Part shown: in pieces, positions 17,391 to 24,986 of the stretch
How the letters are laid out: each line of letters begins with the position of its first letter
Numbering within the stretch: the first letter of the stretch is position 1
DNA from: Hymenobacter sp. 15J16-1T3B
GTDB lineage: Bacteria > Bacteroidota > Bacteroidia > Cytophagales > Hymenobacteraceae
Direction: 5' to 3'
DNA length: 64,000 nucleotides
NCBI RefSeq assembly: GCF_020711235.1
Contig: NZ_JAJFAV010000001.1
Span: forward strand, 248,001-312,000
Made by a program: the position numbers and the translations under genes
The notes under the pieces: generated by a model
Seen by the model: only the letters and a program-made list of their open reading frames with translations
Database searches by the model: none
What the model was told of the DNA's origin: nothing

Positions 17391-18857
17391 CTACTCCTGC
17401 TCCTTCACCCCGCCAAACAGCTTGTCCATCCCCCGCTGCCAGCGGTTTTTGGCCGTGGCTACGCGCAGAATCCGGTTCATCACCGTCAGCTGCTCCAGCA
17501 GCTTGGTGTCCACTTGGGTGTCGGAGTCGATTTTGCGCAGCAGCTCGCGCTGGGTGGCCGTCACGTCGCGGGCCAGCACTTCCTGGTTGACTTTTACGTC
17601 CTTGAGCGGGTCGAGCTGGCGCATGATGCGCTCAAAGGCGTTGTCTTGGTTGATGCGGTCGAAGTACTCGCCCCACTTCTCGTAGGCGCGCTGGGCGTCG
17701 CGCTCGTGGTGCTCGAGGCGGCGGCGCATCAGCTCCGTCAGGTGCTGCGAGGCTTGGTCGAAGTACTGCTCGGAGCGGGCCGCGAGGTTGCCCATTTCCG
17801 TCTGGTGGCGCTGGAAGAAGTCGAGTTGCTGCTGAATCAGGTTGTCGTGCTGGCCGATGTACTGGCCCAGGTTGTTGATGCCGCGCTCGAAGCCGGTGAG
17901 CCTATCGAGGATGCCGCCCACGACCCTCCCCGACTCGGCGCCCTTGTCGAGCATCTGGTTGAGCTGCTGCTGGTAGGCGGTGAACTGCCCGAACAGCTCC
18001 GCCGACTCGCGTACCTTGTCGAACACCGCCAGGTTGGCCTGGGCCATCTTGTCGAAGCCGATTTCCTCCAGCTTCACCAGGAAGTCGCGCTGCACGCGGA
18101 TGTTCTCGGTGATGGTGTTCAGGATGGGCTCGAACAGGGTCACTTTGCCCACGAAGTCCTGGTTGAAGGCGTCGAGCACGCCCTTCAGCGTGCTCAGACT
18201 GGCCGACATGTCGTTGTGCAGAATGGGCAGCAGCCGCGCCTGCAGAAAGGTGAAGTACTGGTTCTGGCGGTAGTCGCGCTGCTGGCGGGCGTTGCGCAGC
18301 AGCGTGTTGCCGATGAGCGTGAGCAGCAGGCCCATAAACGAGCCCGTCATGGCAATGAGCACGCCGGTGAGGAAGGGCGTGAGCGAGGTGTCGTCGGTGA
18401 CGCCGCGGCGGGCAATGCTGACCAAGCCCAGGATGACGCCCAGGAAGGTGCCGAGCAGACCGAGGTAGAGCGGCGTGGCCACGTTGGCCTGCACCGCGTT
18501 TTCCGGGCCCTGCCCCTGCCGGGTGGCAATGTCCTTGAGGATGCTGAAATCGGCCGCCGCGCCCTTGTTGTGGCGCAGGTAGGCGTTGGTGTCCGCCACG
18601 ATTTCGCGGAAGTCCGCCGATACCTCATCGGTGCGGATGATGTCGACGGCGTAGGCATCGGCGGGGGCGTCGGCGGCGTAGTCGGGCAGGTCCACCGAGC
18701 CGTCGGGCGTGACGAGGCGGCGCTCCACCCGCAGCGCTTCCTTGGTGGGGTAGAGCGCGGCCAGCCGGGTTATCTGGGTGCGCGTCCGCAGAAAGGTAAG
18801 TATCTGCAGGCCCACGATGATGGCCACGACGGCTACTTCGAGGATGATTTCGAGCAT
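17391..18857 (-). CDS. MotA/ExbB/ZorA-like channel protein with long cytoplasmic tail
   Basis: A 488-residue inner-membrane protein. TM1 is at residues 4-23. The MotA/TolQ/ExbB core comprises TM2 (about 129-150: PLYLGLLGTFLGVILGLVSI) and TM3 (about 160-188: FLTGVLIAMTGSFMGLLLTLIG). Residues 190-488 are a long, mostly helical tail rich in Gln, Asp and Leu. This layout, a proton-channel core with an extended cytoplasmic tail, is that of ZorA rather than flagellar MotA. With the MotB-like protein it should form a 5:2 proton-driven rotary stator-like complex (family knowledge; inferred here). The tail is a candidate contact to the actin- or tubulin-like proteins. Confidence 0.85.
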   Translation of the reverse strand: MLEIILEVAVVAIIVGLQILTFLRTRTQITRLAALYPTKEALRVERRLVTPDGSVDLPDYAADAPADAYAVDIIRTDEVSADFREIVADTNAYLRHNKGAAADFSILKDIATRQGQGPENAVQANVATPLYLGLLGTFLGVILGLVSIARRGVTDDTSLTPFLTGVLIAMTGSFMGLLLTLIGNTLLRNARQQRDYRQNQYFTFLQARLLPILHNDMSASLSTLKGVLDAFNQDFVGKVTLFEPILNTITENIRVQRDFLVKLEEIGFDKMAQANLAVFDKVRESAELFGQFTAYQQQLNQMLDKGAESGRVVGGILDRLTGFERGINNLGQYIGQHDNLIQQQLDFFQRHQTEMGNLAARSEQYFDQASQHLTELMRRRLEHHERDAQRAYEKWGEYFDRINQDNAFERIMRQLDPLKDVKVNQEVLARDVTATQRELLRKIDSDTQVDTKLLEQLTVMNRILRVATAKNRWQRGMDKLFGGVKEQE

Positions 18858-18899
18858 AGGAGCAAGTCAACGGAAAACGCCTGCTAGGGAAAACAAGCT

Positions 18900-18999
18900 G
18901 TCATCCTGAGCGAAGCGAAGGACCTTATCCCGCGTGAACGGCAATCGTGCTGACGACTCGTTCTACGGTAATAGGGTCCTTCGCTTCGCTCAGGATGAC
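18900..18999. repeat. Inverted pair of the GTCATCCTGAGC repeat
   Basis: Arms at 18900-18926 and 18973-18999 match over 27 bases with one mismatch (core GTCATCCTGAGCGAAGCGAA and its complement), 46 bases apart. It occupies the junction between the coiled-coil protein and the MotA-like gene. Confidence 0.85.
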
Positions 19000-19033
19000 A
19001 GACAAATTGATCTAATCAGCCTTACAAAGTACG

Positions 19034-20548
19034 CTACTCAAACCGAATGGCGGCTTTCTGCTCGATCTGCCAGGCCGAGCCCACCTTGCGCAGCTGCCCC
19101 GGTTCTTCGGTGATGATGCGGATAGCGGGCCCCGTCGGCGGCTGGTAGCGGCAGGCCTCGCGCAGGGAGTACTGCGCGCTCTGGATGGCGTAGGGGTGCA
19201 CCTGCGGGTCGGGGTTGATGCGGAACGAGGCCACGTCGGGCCGCTGCGGGTCGGGCGTGATTTCGTAGATGCTGTCGTGCTGGGCCACGGTGTGCAGGTC
19301 GTAGTCGGAGAAGCCTCCGTTGACGGGCACCTTCACGTAGAACTTGCCCAGCGGCACCGGCTCGGGATGATGCGGCACGGGCGGCGCAACCGGCGGCGCC
19401 GGCGTGGGCTGCGGCAGCTGCATCGGCGGCACCAACGAGTCGAACTCTTCTACCGCCGCGGCCGAGGGCGGCCCCGCCGGAATGGCGGCCGGCGGCGCGG
19501 GCACTTCCATGACGGGCTGCACCGGCGCCTGCGCTACGGGCGGTGCCGCGGGGGCGGGCACCGGGCGCGGGGCGGGGGCCGGCGGGGGCGTAGGCGGTGC
19601 TTTGCGCACGTCGCTGGCCGGCGTGGCGGGTTTGGTGGGCATGGCCGGGGTAGCTTCGGCGGCCGGGCGGCCGTGGGGCTGCTCGGCAAGGCGCTGCTGC
19701 ATTAGCCGTTCCACCATTTCCTCAATTTGCTTGCGCTGGCTGAAGGTCAGCTCCGCGGCCACCGTTTCGGGGCCCATCCCGCGGCTGCCGTTGTGCTTCA
19801 TCGAGTCCAGCTCGTTGCGGTGGCGGGAGGCCCGGTCGCGCAGGTCGCTGATGTGGTTGCGCAGCACCCGCCGCTCCAGAAACCAGAGCACTAGGCTTAG
19901 CAAGGACAAAATCAGCGCGATGGGACCAAACAGCTTGGTCATCGGGCTGTCGGCTGAGGCGGCCTGGGCCGGAGCGGCGGCCGGGTTCTGTTCGGTTACC
20001 CCGCCGTCTTCCGCTATCATTTCCTCCGTGCCCTCGGTGGCCGTGCTGTCGTAGCTGGCCTGGGCCGCATCGGCGTTTACCTGGCCGATGTCGCCGGGAA
20101 TGGGCGTGCCCTGCTCCACGTAGCCCGTCAGCGCGGCCTGCAGGCGGTTGAGCTGCTCCATGCGGGCGGGATTCTTGCGCCGCTGGGGCGAGCCGCCGAG
20201 CTTGTTGACGATTTCCTTGGCCAGCCGCTGCAGCCGCGACTGATCCGAGCCGAGGCCCTTGTACATCACGCCCTTGCCTTCCAGCGGCTGGTACACCAGC
20301 GAGTACACGCGCTGGCTGTCGGGCCGGATGCTGCTTTCGAAGTCCTTGAGCGTGCCGTCGCAGCGCAGGGTGTTGTTCAGGTTGGAGCGGCCGTTGTCGT
20401 TGTACACGAAACGGGCCGTGGCGCACCAGATCTGCACCTTTTTCTCTTCCAGCGTGGCCTGGCCAGGCACGGTTTGGGCCTGGGTAGCGGCGGAAGCGGA
20501 AAGCAGCAAGCCCGTCAGCAGGGCGGTGAGGCGGGGGGAAATCCTCAT
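19034..20548 (-). CDS. Signal-peptide/TM/coiled-coil protein with Pro-rich linker and conserved C-terminal domain
   Basis: A 504-residue protein. It has a signal peptide (1-24), a periplasmic part with two Cys (42 and 63) that may form a disulfide, one TM helix (about 205-225), a charged helical segment (228-290), a long Pro/Ala-rich linker (about 295-400), and a C-terminal domain (405-504: GKFYVKVPVNGGFSDYD, HDSIYEITPD, SLREACRYQPP, WQIEQKAAIRFE). The end domain resembles one I recall in uncharacterised Bacteroidota proteins; no function is known. The topology predicts a periplasmic sensor-like head and a cytosolic C-terminal domain, suggesting an adaptor across the inner membrane. It lies between the actin-like and MotA-like genes. 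Confidence 0.7.
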   Translation of the reverse strand: MRISPRLTALLTGLLLSASAATQAQTVPGQATLEEKKVQIWCATARFVYNDNGRSNLNNTLRCDGTLKDFESSIRPDSQRVYSLVYQPLEGKGVMYKGLGSDQSRLQRLAKEIVNKLGGSPQRRKNPARMEQLNRLQAALTGYVEQGTPIPGDIGQVNADAAQASYDSTATEGTEEMIAEDGGVTEQNPAAAPAQAASADSPMTKLFGPIALILSLLSLVLWFLERRVLRNHISDLRDRASRHRNELDSMKHNGSRGMGPETVAAELTFSQRKQIEEMVERLMQQRLAEQPHGRPAAEATPAMPTKPATPASDVRKAPPTPPPAPAPRPVPAPAAPPVAQAPVQPVMEVPAPPAAIPAGPPSAAAVEEFDSLVPPMQLPQPTPAPPVAPPVPHHPEPVPLGKFYVKVPVNGGFSDYDLHTVAQHDSIYEITPDPQRPDVASFRINPDPQVHPYAIQSAQYSLREACRYQPPTGPAIRIITEEPGQLRKVGSAWQIEQKAAIRFE

Positions 20549-20596
20549 GAAGTCGGGGTTTGGAAAAGCCAGTTAGATGTGTAGTAGTCGATGAGC

Positions 20597-21211
20597 TTAC
20601 TCAAAATCAAGTTTAGCTAGGGAATAAGTGCGGTTTTGAGTTTTCTTGTCTTGCGTCTGGAAACAAATAGCAATCCGATCAGCCGCCACAAAACCCGCGT
20701 CGCAGCGCCACCACATGGACGATATGCTCCGCATGTACTGATTGATTGGAAAGGGCGAGAGTTGTTCTAGGTTATAGCGTTTGAGCAGGTGACCTTGATT
20801 GTTGTAGACCACCATTACATCAACGCCATAGCCCATTGATGACCAATTGTCGAACGTCACCACGTAACGGCCGTCATTTGATACTAATGCCTCTACTGGA
20901 GCTATGCGGTTGATTAGACTTTCTTTCCAAATCAACCGCGGCCCAGTTGGTGTGCGTTGGTAAAGCATGGCGTGACATGGCACTATCACCGTGTCTGCTG
21001 CACTAAACCGGTTTTTTCGTTTGAGCTTTGCCGCTTGCCAGCGGTAATATTTATCTGGTACCAGCAAAGGCACTATGCGAACGAAGTAACTACTATCAGC
21101 ACTGTAGTAGTCATACGTAGTTGGCAAATCCCATGAATCAGCAGCTAGCTGCTTTGGGCAAGCAAGCAACATTACGCCTACACAGCCTGCAGTAGCAATT
21201 CGGGAAAGCAT
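20597..21211 (-). CDS. Secreted beta-propeller-like protein in AT-richer DNA
   Basis: A 204-residue protein with a hydrophobic N-terminal signal (MLSRIATAGCVGVMLLACP, possibly a lipobox at Cys18). The mature part has blade-like segments: SSYFVRIVPLL, ALVSNDGRYVVTFDNW, SMGYGVDVMVVYNNQGHLL. This resembles a family of short exported proteins that read like one or two propeller blades. The DNA is visibly AT-richer than both neighbours, with codons such as TAT, AAT and TTT frequent, and tandem hairpins lie immediately upstream (21268-21314). It may be a later insertion into the run and not a core component. The ATG at 21211 is set by the signal peptide. Confidence 0.6.
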   Translation of the reverse strand: MLSRIATAGCVGVMLLACPKQLAADSWDLPTTYDYYSADSSYFVRIVPLLVPDKYYRWQAAKLKRKNRFSAADTVIVPCHAMLYQRTPTGPRLIWKESLINRIAPVEALVSNDGRYVVTFDNWSSMGYGVDVMVVYNNQGHLLKRYNLEQLSPFPINQYMRSISSMWWRCDAGFVAADRIAICFQTQDKKTQNRTYSLAKLDFE

Positions 21212-21267
21212 ATTGCTGTTACTGTGTGTACAACCGTTTTGCTGTAGAGGCGCGGACGCCCATCCCC

Positions 21268-21314
21268 GGCTTTGGCCGCAGGCCAAAGCCTCCCCTCCTC
21301 GTCAGAGGAGGGGA
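21268..21314. repeat. Two adjacent hairpins between the actin-like gene and its downstream gene
   Basis: A first stem is GGCTTTGGCC/GGCCAAAGCC (21268-21290) and a second, directly abutting, is TCCCCTCCTC/GAGGAGGGGA (21291-21314). They begin 16 bases after the actin-like stop. They could act as a terminator or an mRNA-processing or stability element; they also resemble widespread intergenic palindromes. Confidence 0.65.
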
Positions 21315-21329
21315 GCTTGATGTGCAGAC

Positions 21330-24300
21330 CTAGCCTTGCAGCAAGTCCCGGCCGAGGTTAAACAAGGACTGCTTCAGCGGCAGGAAGAACAGCGTTTCGG
21401 GTAGGGTTTCTTCGGAGCCCAGAGTGCGCTCCAGCTGGTGCAGACCCAGGTTCAGGCTGTCCTCTACCTCGCGGTTCATAAAGTCCAGCACGCGGGCCCG
21501 GTCGATGTCCACGCCGACTTCGCGCATGAGCGGAGCCACGTCGTCGTTGACGAGCACCAGCTCCAGGAACTTGCGCATGTTGTCGAGTACCTGTTGGCGC
21601 ATGTCGGCATCCACGCCACGGGCTTTCAGGCGCAGGCCACCGATTTCGGGGCCGGTTTCTGAGCCGAGCAGGCGGATGTTCTTGATGGAGTCCACATCGG
21701 GCACCGACTGGCTTTCCTCGAACAGCACGCCGCCGTTGGTGGTGGCTTCCTTGGGGTTGTCGGCTAGAATGACGCGGAAGTTCTGCGGCGGCTCCACGCC
21801 GGTTACGGCTTTGAGCACGGCCTTGGAAATCCGCTCGATGGCGCCCATGCTACTGCCGCCCGCAAGCAGGCGCAGGTACAGGCTGCCCTTGCCCGAGAAG
21901 CACAGGTAACGTGGTAGCTTCAGGCCCAGGTGCTGGGTGAGCTGGCCGACGTGATAGATGATGCTGGTGTAGTGCAGGTAGAAGAGCACCCGCAGCTGCC
22001 GGCCCTTGCCCAGCGCTAGGCTTTGCGAGAAGCGCAGGGCTTCGTCGTAGAGGAAGAGCAACGAGGTCACGTCGGCCGAGCCGAAGTCGTTGTTGCTGAG
22101 CGCGGCGCGCAGGTAGCCCTTGAACTCCTGGTTCTGCTCCGAATCAGGTAGGCTCTCAACGTGGCTCACGCCGAGGCGCAGCAGGCCGTTTTGCTTGGGC
22201 GCGCCCTGCACGCGGGCGTAGCCGTCGCCCCACAGGTCGTTGCCGGCGAAGCGGAAGGAGGTGCTGTAGGCCGGGCGTGAATCGGCAAACACCAGCAGGT
22301 CGGTGGTGCCGCCGCCGATGTCGATGTTGACCACGTTTTCATCCCGGCTCGGCACCACTTGGTTGGTGGCCGTGAGGTAGTAGTACGGCGCCACCGATTC
22401 GGTCAGCGTGAGGGTGTCGCGGCGGGTGCGGAACACCTGCTGGAAGGCCTGGTCCCACTTGTCCTTGAACTGGTTGCGCAGGAAGGCGTCGAAGCTCAGC
22501 GGGGCGAACCACACCACGCGGGTGTCTTCCATGATGCCGCCGTTCAGGGCCGTCTTGTGCTTGAGCAGCAGCATCACCTCCCGGAAGAAGGCTTCGATGC
22601 GCGTCACGCCGCTGGGGTCCAGCTCCGCCGACCACTTCAGGTTGGTCACGAAGCGGTTCTGGGGCAGCTCGGCGGTGTTTTCGGTGTTGATGCTGAAGCC
22701 AATGTTGATGTTGCCCAGCACCCGCGCTGGCTCGTTCGGGAAGGTGCTCGTCTCGCACACCGCGGTACGCACCGGGAAGGCGTAGGCCGCGCCGCCGTCG
22801 CCCACGAAGGAGGGCACGAACTCGCGGTTCTGCAGCTCGGCAATCTGCGCCCACAGCTGTTGGGCGCCCTGGCGGTAGCGCTGGTAGGGCGACAGGCCCA
22901 GGTCGGGCAGCGGGGCGTGCAGCCAGATAACTTGCTGGTCCAGCTCGCCGATGCTCAGCGGGCGCGGGTGGCTGCTCGGGCCGTCGGAGTAGGCAATGTG
23001 GGTGTTGGTGGTACCGAAGTCGACGGCGAAGGTGAAGCGGCGGGTGCCGCGGTCCAGCTCCTTCCAGCGCGGCACCATCAGCCCGCGGGCCGGCGGCAGG
23101 CCGGGGCCGGCCGGGCACACCAGCTCGGCCACGTCGAAATGCGTGCCGGTGACTTCGTAGTAGGTGCTGCCGGCGGTGTTGATGCTCTTGCGGGTGCGCT
23201 CGTAGCGGGTGGCGCGTCGGGCGGCGCCCTGGTCCGTTATCCGCTCCCCGCCTACAAAAAACTCCACCGCATACTGCTTCTGCAGCTGGGCGGGGCCGTT
23301 GTCGGCGTCCACCAGCATCACCTTGTAGAGGTCGTTGTACTCGGGCTGCTGGCGGAACTTGTAGAACGGGAAAACGCCCAGCCCCACGTTGGCCCGCACG
23401 ATACGGCCCTTCTCGGGAATCTCGCGGCCCAGCTCGTCCTTGGGGTTCTGCGGGTTGGTGTAGTAGCTGCGCTCCAGCGTAATGAAGCGCCCCTGCTGCA
23501 CCGGCACCTTCAAGGACACGCGCACGTGGTTCAGGTCGATGGTGAAGTGCAGCAGCTCGGCCAGGTCGTGCTCGGTGAAGTACTCGAAGAAGGCCGGCTG
23601 CAGCGGCAGCAGGTACGGAAACCGCGCCCGGCCCTGCGAATCAGCGCCGTACTGGAAGGTCACGCGGCCAGTATGGTAGCGCTCCGAGTTCAGCTCGTAG
23701 GGCAGCTCCACCAGCGAATCGGCCAGCAGGTCGCCCACCGTCAGGTACGGATACTTGAAGCCCTTGCCGGGCAGCACGCGGCTGCTCATGGGCTGCTCAT
23801 CGACGTAGGGCACGGCGGTGCGGTCGTCCCAGGGCTGGCCGTTCAGGTAGTTAACGCCACCCATGGCCAGGTTGGGGCGCAGCACCAGCGGCTTCATCTG
23901 GCCGGGCGCTAAATCCCGCGTCGGCTGGATGAACAGGTCCGAGGACATGACGGCCGTCTGGTCGGCGCGGCCGGGCAGCGGGATGTTGCGCACGTAGGCC
24001 GGGTTGCCCTGCGCGTCGGTCAGGCCCGGGTATCGGGTGGCGAACTGCTGGGCGTTCCGGTCGCCCGTCAGCTGCATCTGGCTGATGCGGTTGCGGTCGA
24101 GCGTGGCGAAGACGCGGTGAGCAAAGTTGCGGTCCTGCAGGCGCGGGAAGGTCAAAAACAGCTCGTAGACGAAGTCCTGGAACTGCGGGTCGCGCTGCTC
24201 CAGGCCGACGTATTGCTGGTCGAAGTAGCGGCCGCCGGCGCGGGGGCGCTCCACGTCGAGCACCGGCACGGCCGGGGCGGTAAAGAGCATGGTCAGCGGC

Positions 24301-24797
24301 GAGGTGCCGCCCAGCAGGCGCGGCCCGCCCGGCAGCCCCGGCGACTCGTAGAAAATCAGGTACAGGTCGGGCGTTTCGCGGAACCGCTCGTCCTGCCAGA
24401 ACAGGCGCAAGGTCTCGCCCAGCAGGCGGGTGTTCGGGTCCTGCTGCATGCGGCCCAGCTCGGCCTCGGCGTTCCAGCGGCGCAGCGTGATGCGGCGGCC
24501 GGCCTGCGAGTAGAGGTGGTAGTTGTAGAGCAGCTCCAGCAAATCCCAATAGTGCGACACCAGCTCGTGGTACACCGAATTAGGGTTGCGCGAGCCTTCC
24601 CGGGCCACGAAGTCAAACGCGGTTTCGAAGAGGTGCATCCGCGCGAAGGGCGTCGGGATGGACACCGCCAAGTTGCGCGTGCGGCCGCCCGTGGGGTCGG
24701 TGATGGTATTGATTTCGGTGCTCGTGAGCGGACCGGTCTGTTGCCAGCCCTGGATTTGCTGCGAGCCGCTGTTGTGCAGGCGAAGGACTTTGGGCAT
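21330..24797 (-). CDS. Large actin/Hsp70-fold ATPase with unassigned N-terminal region
   Basis: An 1155-residue cytosolic protein with no signal or TM helix. Residues 585-1010 form an actin/Hsp70-type ATPase: phosphate-1 motif FAVDFGTTNTHIAY (590-603), phosphate-2 motif NIDIGGGTTDLLVF (824-837) and adenosine motif YLCFSGKGSLYL (964-975). Residues 1-580 show no motif I recognise; they look like a mixed alpha-beta region with a helical stretch at 54-100. Residues 1011-1155 form a helical C-terminal domain. The size and Hsp70-like core recall SrfB, but no SrfA/SrfC partners are near. It lies 188 bases downstream of the tubulin-like gene on the same strand, with an inverted repeat between. It probably binds ATP and may polymerise or switch; this is inference. 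Confidence 0.85.
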   Translation of the reverse strand: MPKVLRLHNSGSQQIQGWQQTGPLTSTEINTITDPTGGRTRNLAVSIPTPFARMHLFETAFDFVAREGSRNPNSVYHELVSHYWDLLELLYNYHLYSQAGRRITLRRWNAEAELGRMQQDPNTRLLGETLRLFWQDERFRETPDLYLIFYESPGLPGGPRLLGGTSPLTMLFTAPAVPVLDVERPRAGGRYFDQQYVGLEQRDPQFQDFVYELFLTFPRLQDRNFAHRVFATLDRNRISQMQLTGDRNAQQFATRYPGLTDAQGNPAYVRNIPLPGRADQTAVMSSDLFIQPTRDLAPGQMKPLVLRPNLAMGGVNYLNGQPWDDRTAVPYVDEQPMSSRVLPGKGFKYPYLTVGDLLADSLVELPYELNSERYHTGRVTFQYGADSQGRARFPYLLPLQPAFFEYFTEHDLAELLHFTIDLNHVRVSLKVPVQQGRFITLERSYYTNPQNPKDELGREIPEKGRIVRANVGLGVFPFYKFRQQPEYNDLYKVMLVDADNGPAQLQKQYAVEFFVGGERITDQGAARRATRYERTRKSINTAGSTYYEVTGTHFDVAELVCPAGPGLPPARGLMVPRWKELDRGTRRFTFAVDFGTTNTHIAYSDGPSSHPRPLSIGELDQQVIWLHAPLPDLGLSPYQRYRQGAQQLWAQIAELQNREFVPSFVGDGGAAYAFPVRTAVCETSTFPNEPARVLGNINIGFSINTENTAELPQNRFVTNLKWSAELDPSGVTRIEAFFREVMLLLKHKTALNGGIMEDTRVVWFAPLSFDAFLRNQFKDKWDQAFQQVFRTRRDTLTLTESVAPYYYLTATNQVVPSRDENVVNIDIGGGTTDLLVFADSRPAYSTSFRFAGNDLWGDGYARVQGAPKQNGLLRLGVSHVESLPDSEQNQEFKGYLRAALSNNDFGSADVTSLLFLYDEALRFSQSLALGKGRQLRVLFYLHYTSIIYHVGQLTQHLGLKLPRYLCFSGKGSLYLRLLAGGSSMGAIERISKAVLKAVTGVEPPQNFRVILADNPKEATTNGGVLFEESQSVPDVDSIKNIRLLGSETGPEIGGLRLKARGVDADMRQQVLDNMRKFLELVLVNDDVAPLMREVGVDIDRARVLDFMNREVEDSLNLGLHQLERTLGSEETLPETLFFLPLKQSLFNLGRDLLQG

Positions 24798-24799
24798 AT

Positions 24800-24986
24800 G
24801 CGCCTCACCCCCCGGCCCCCTCTCCGAAAAGGAGAGGAGGTGCGTTCGGGAGGGATTTTGTTTTTAGAGGTTACTGTTTGTTTTCAGGCGTGGTAGAGAG
24901 GCGCTGCCGGAAAGCCAATCAGAACGAACCCGTTGCTGATGTCAGGCTCCCCTCTCCTTTTCGGAGAGGGGCCGGAGGTGAGGCGC
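24800..24986. repeat. Inverted pair of self-palindromic CCTCTCC elements
   Basis: The left copy (24800-24838) and right copy (24951-24986) are complements, each holding its own hairpin (CCTCTCC-GAAA-GGAGAGG type) flanked by GCGCCTCACC. They fill most of the 188-base gap between the tubulin-like and actin-like genes, and the right end touches the tubulin-like stop codon. Similar CTCACCCC...CCTCTCC elements are common in many bacterial genomes. Confidence 0.8.

Noticed and set aside
16563-18857. A Zorya anti-phage system
   Set aside because: The MotA/MotB-like pair resembles ZorAB, but no ZorC, ZorD helicase or ZorE nuclease is found nearby; actin- and tubulin-like genes are not Zorya components.
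16563-18857. Flagellar or gliding motor (MotAB, GldLM)
   Set aside because: No flagellar genes in the window, and the MotB-like protein is much smaller than GldM; the MotA-like tail is too long for MotA.
21330-24797. SrfB of a SrfABC virulence operon
   Set aside because: The size and Hsp70-like core fit loosely, but neither SrfA- nor SrfC-like genes are adjacent and the N-terminal region gives no recognisable match.
24800-24986. CRISPR-like repeats
   Set aside because: Only two inverted copies, each self-palindromic, with no regular spacers; no cas genes in the window.
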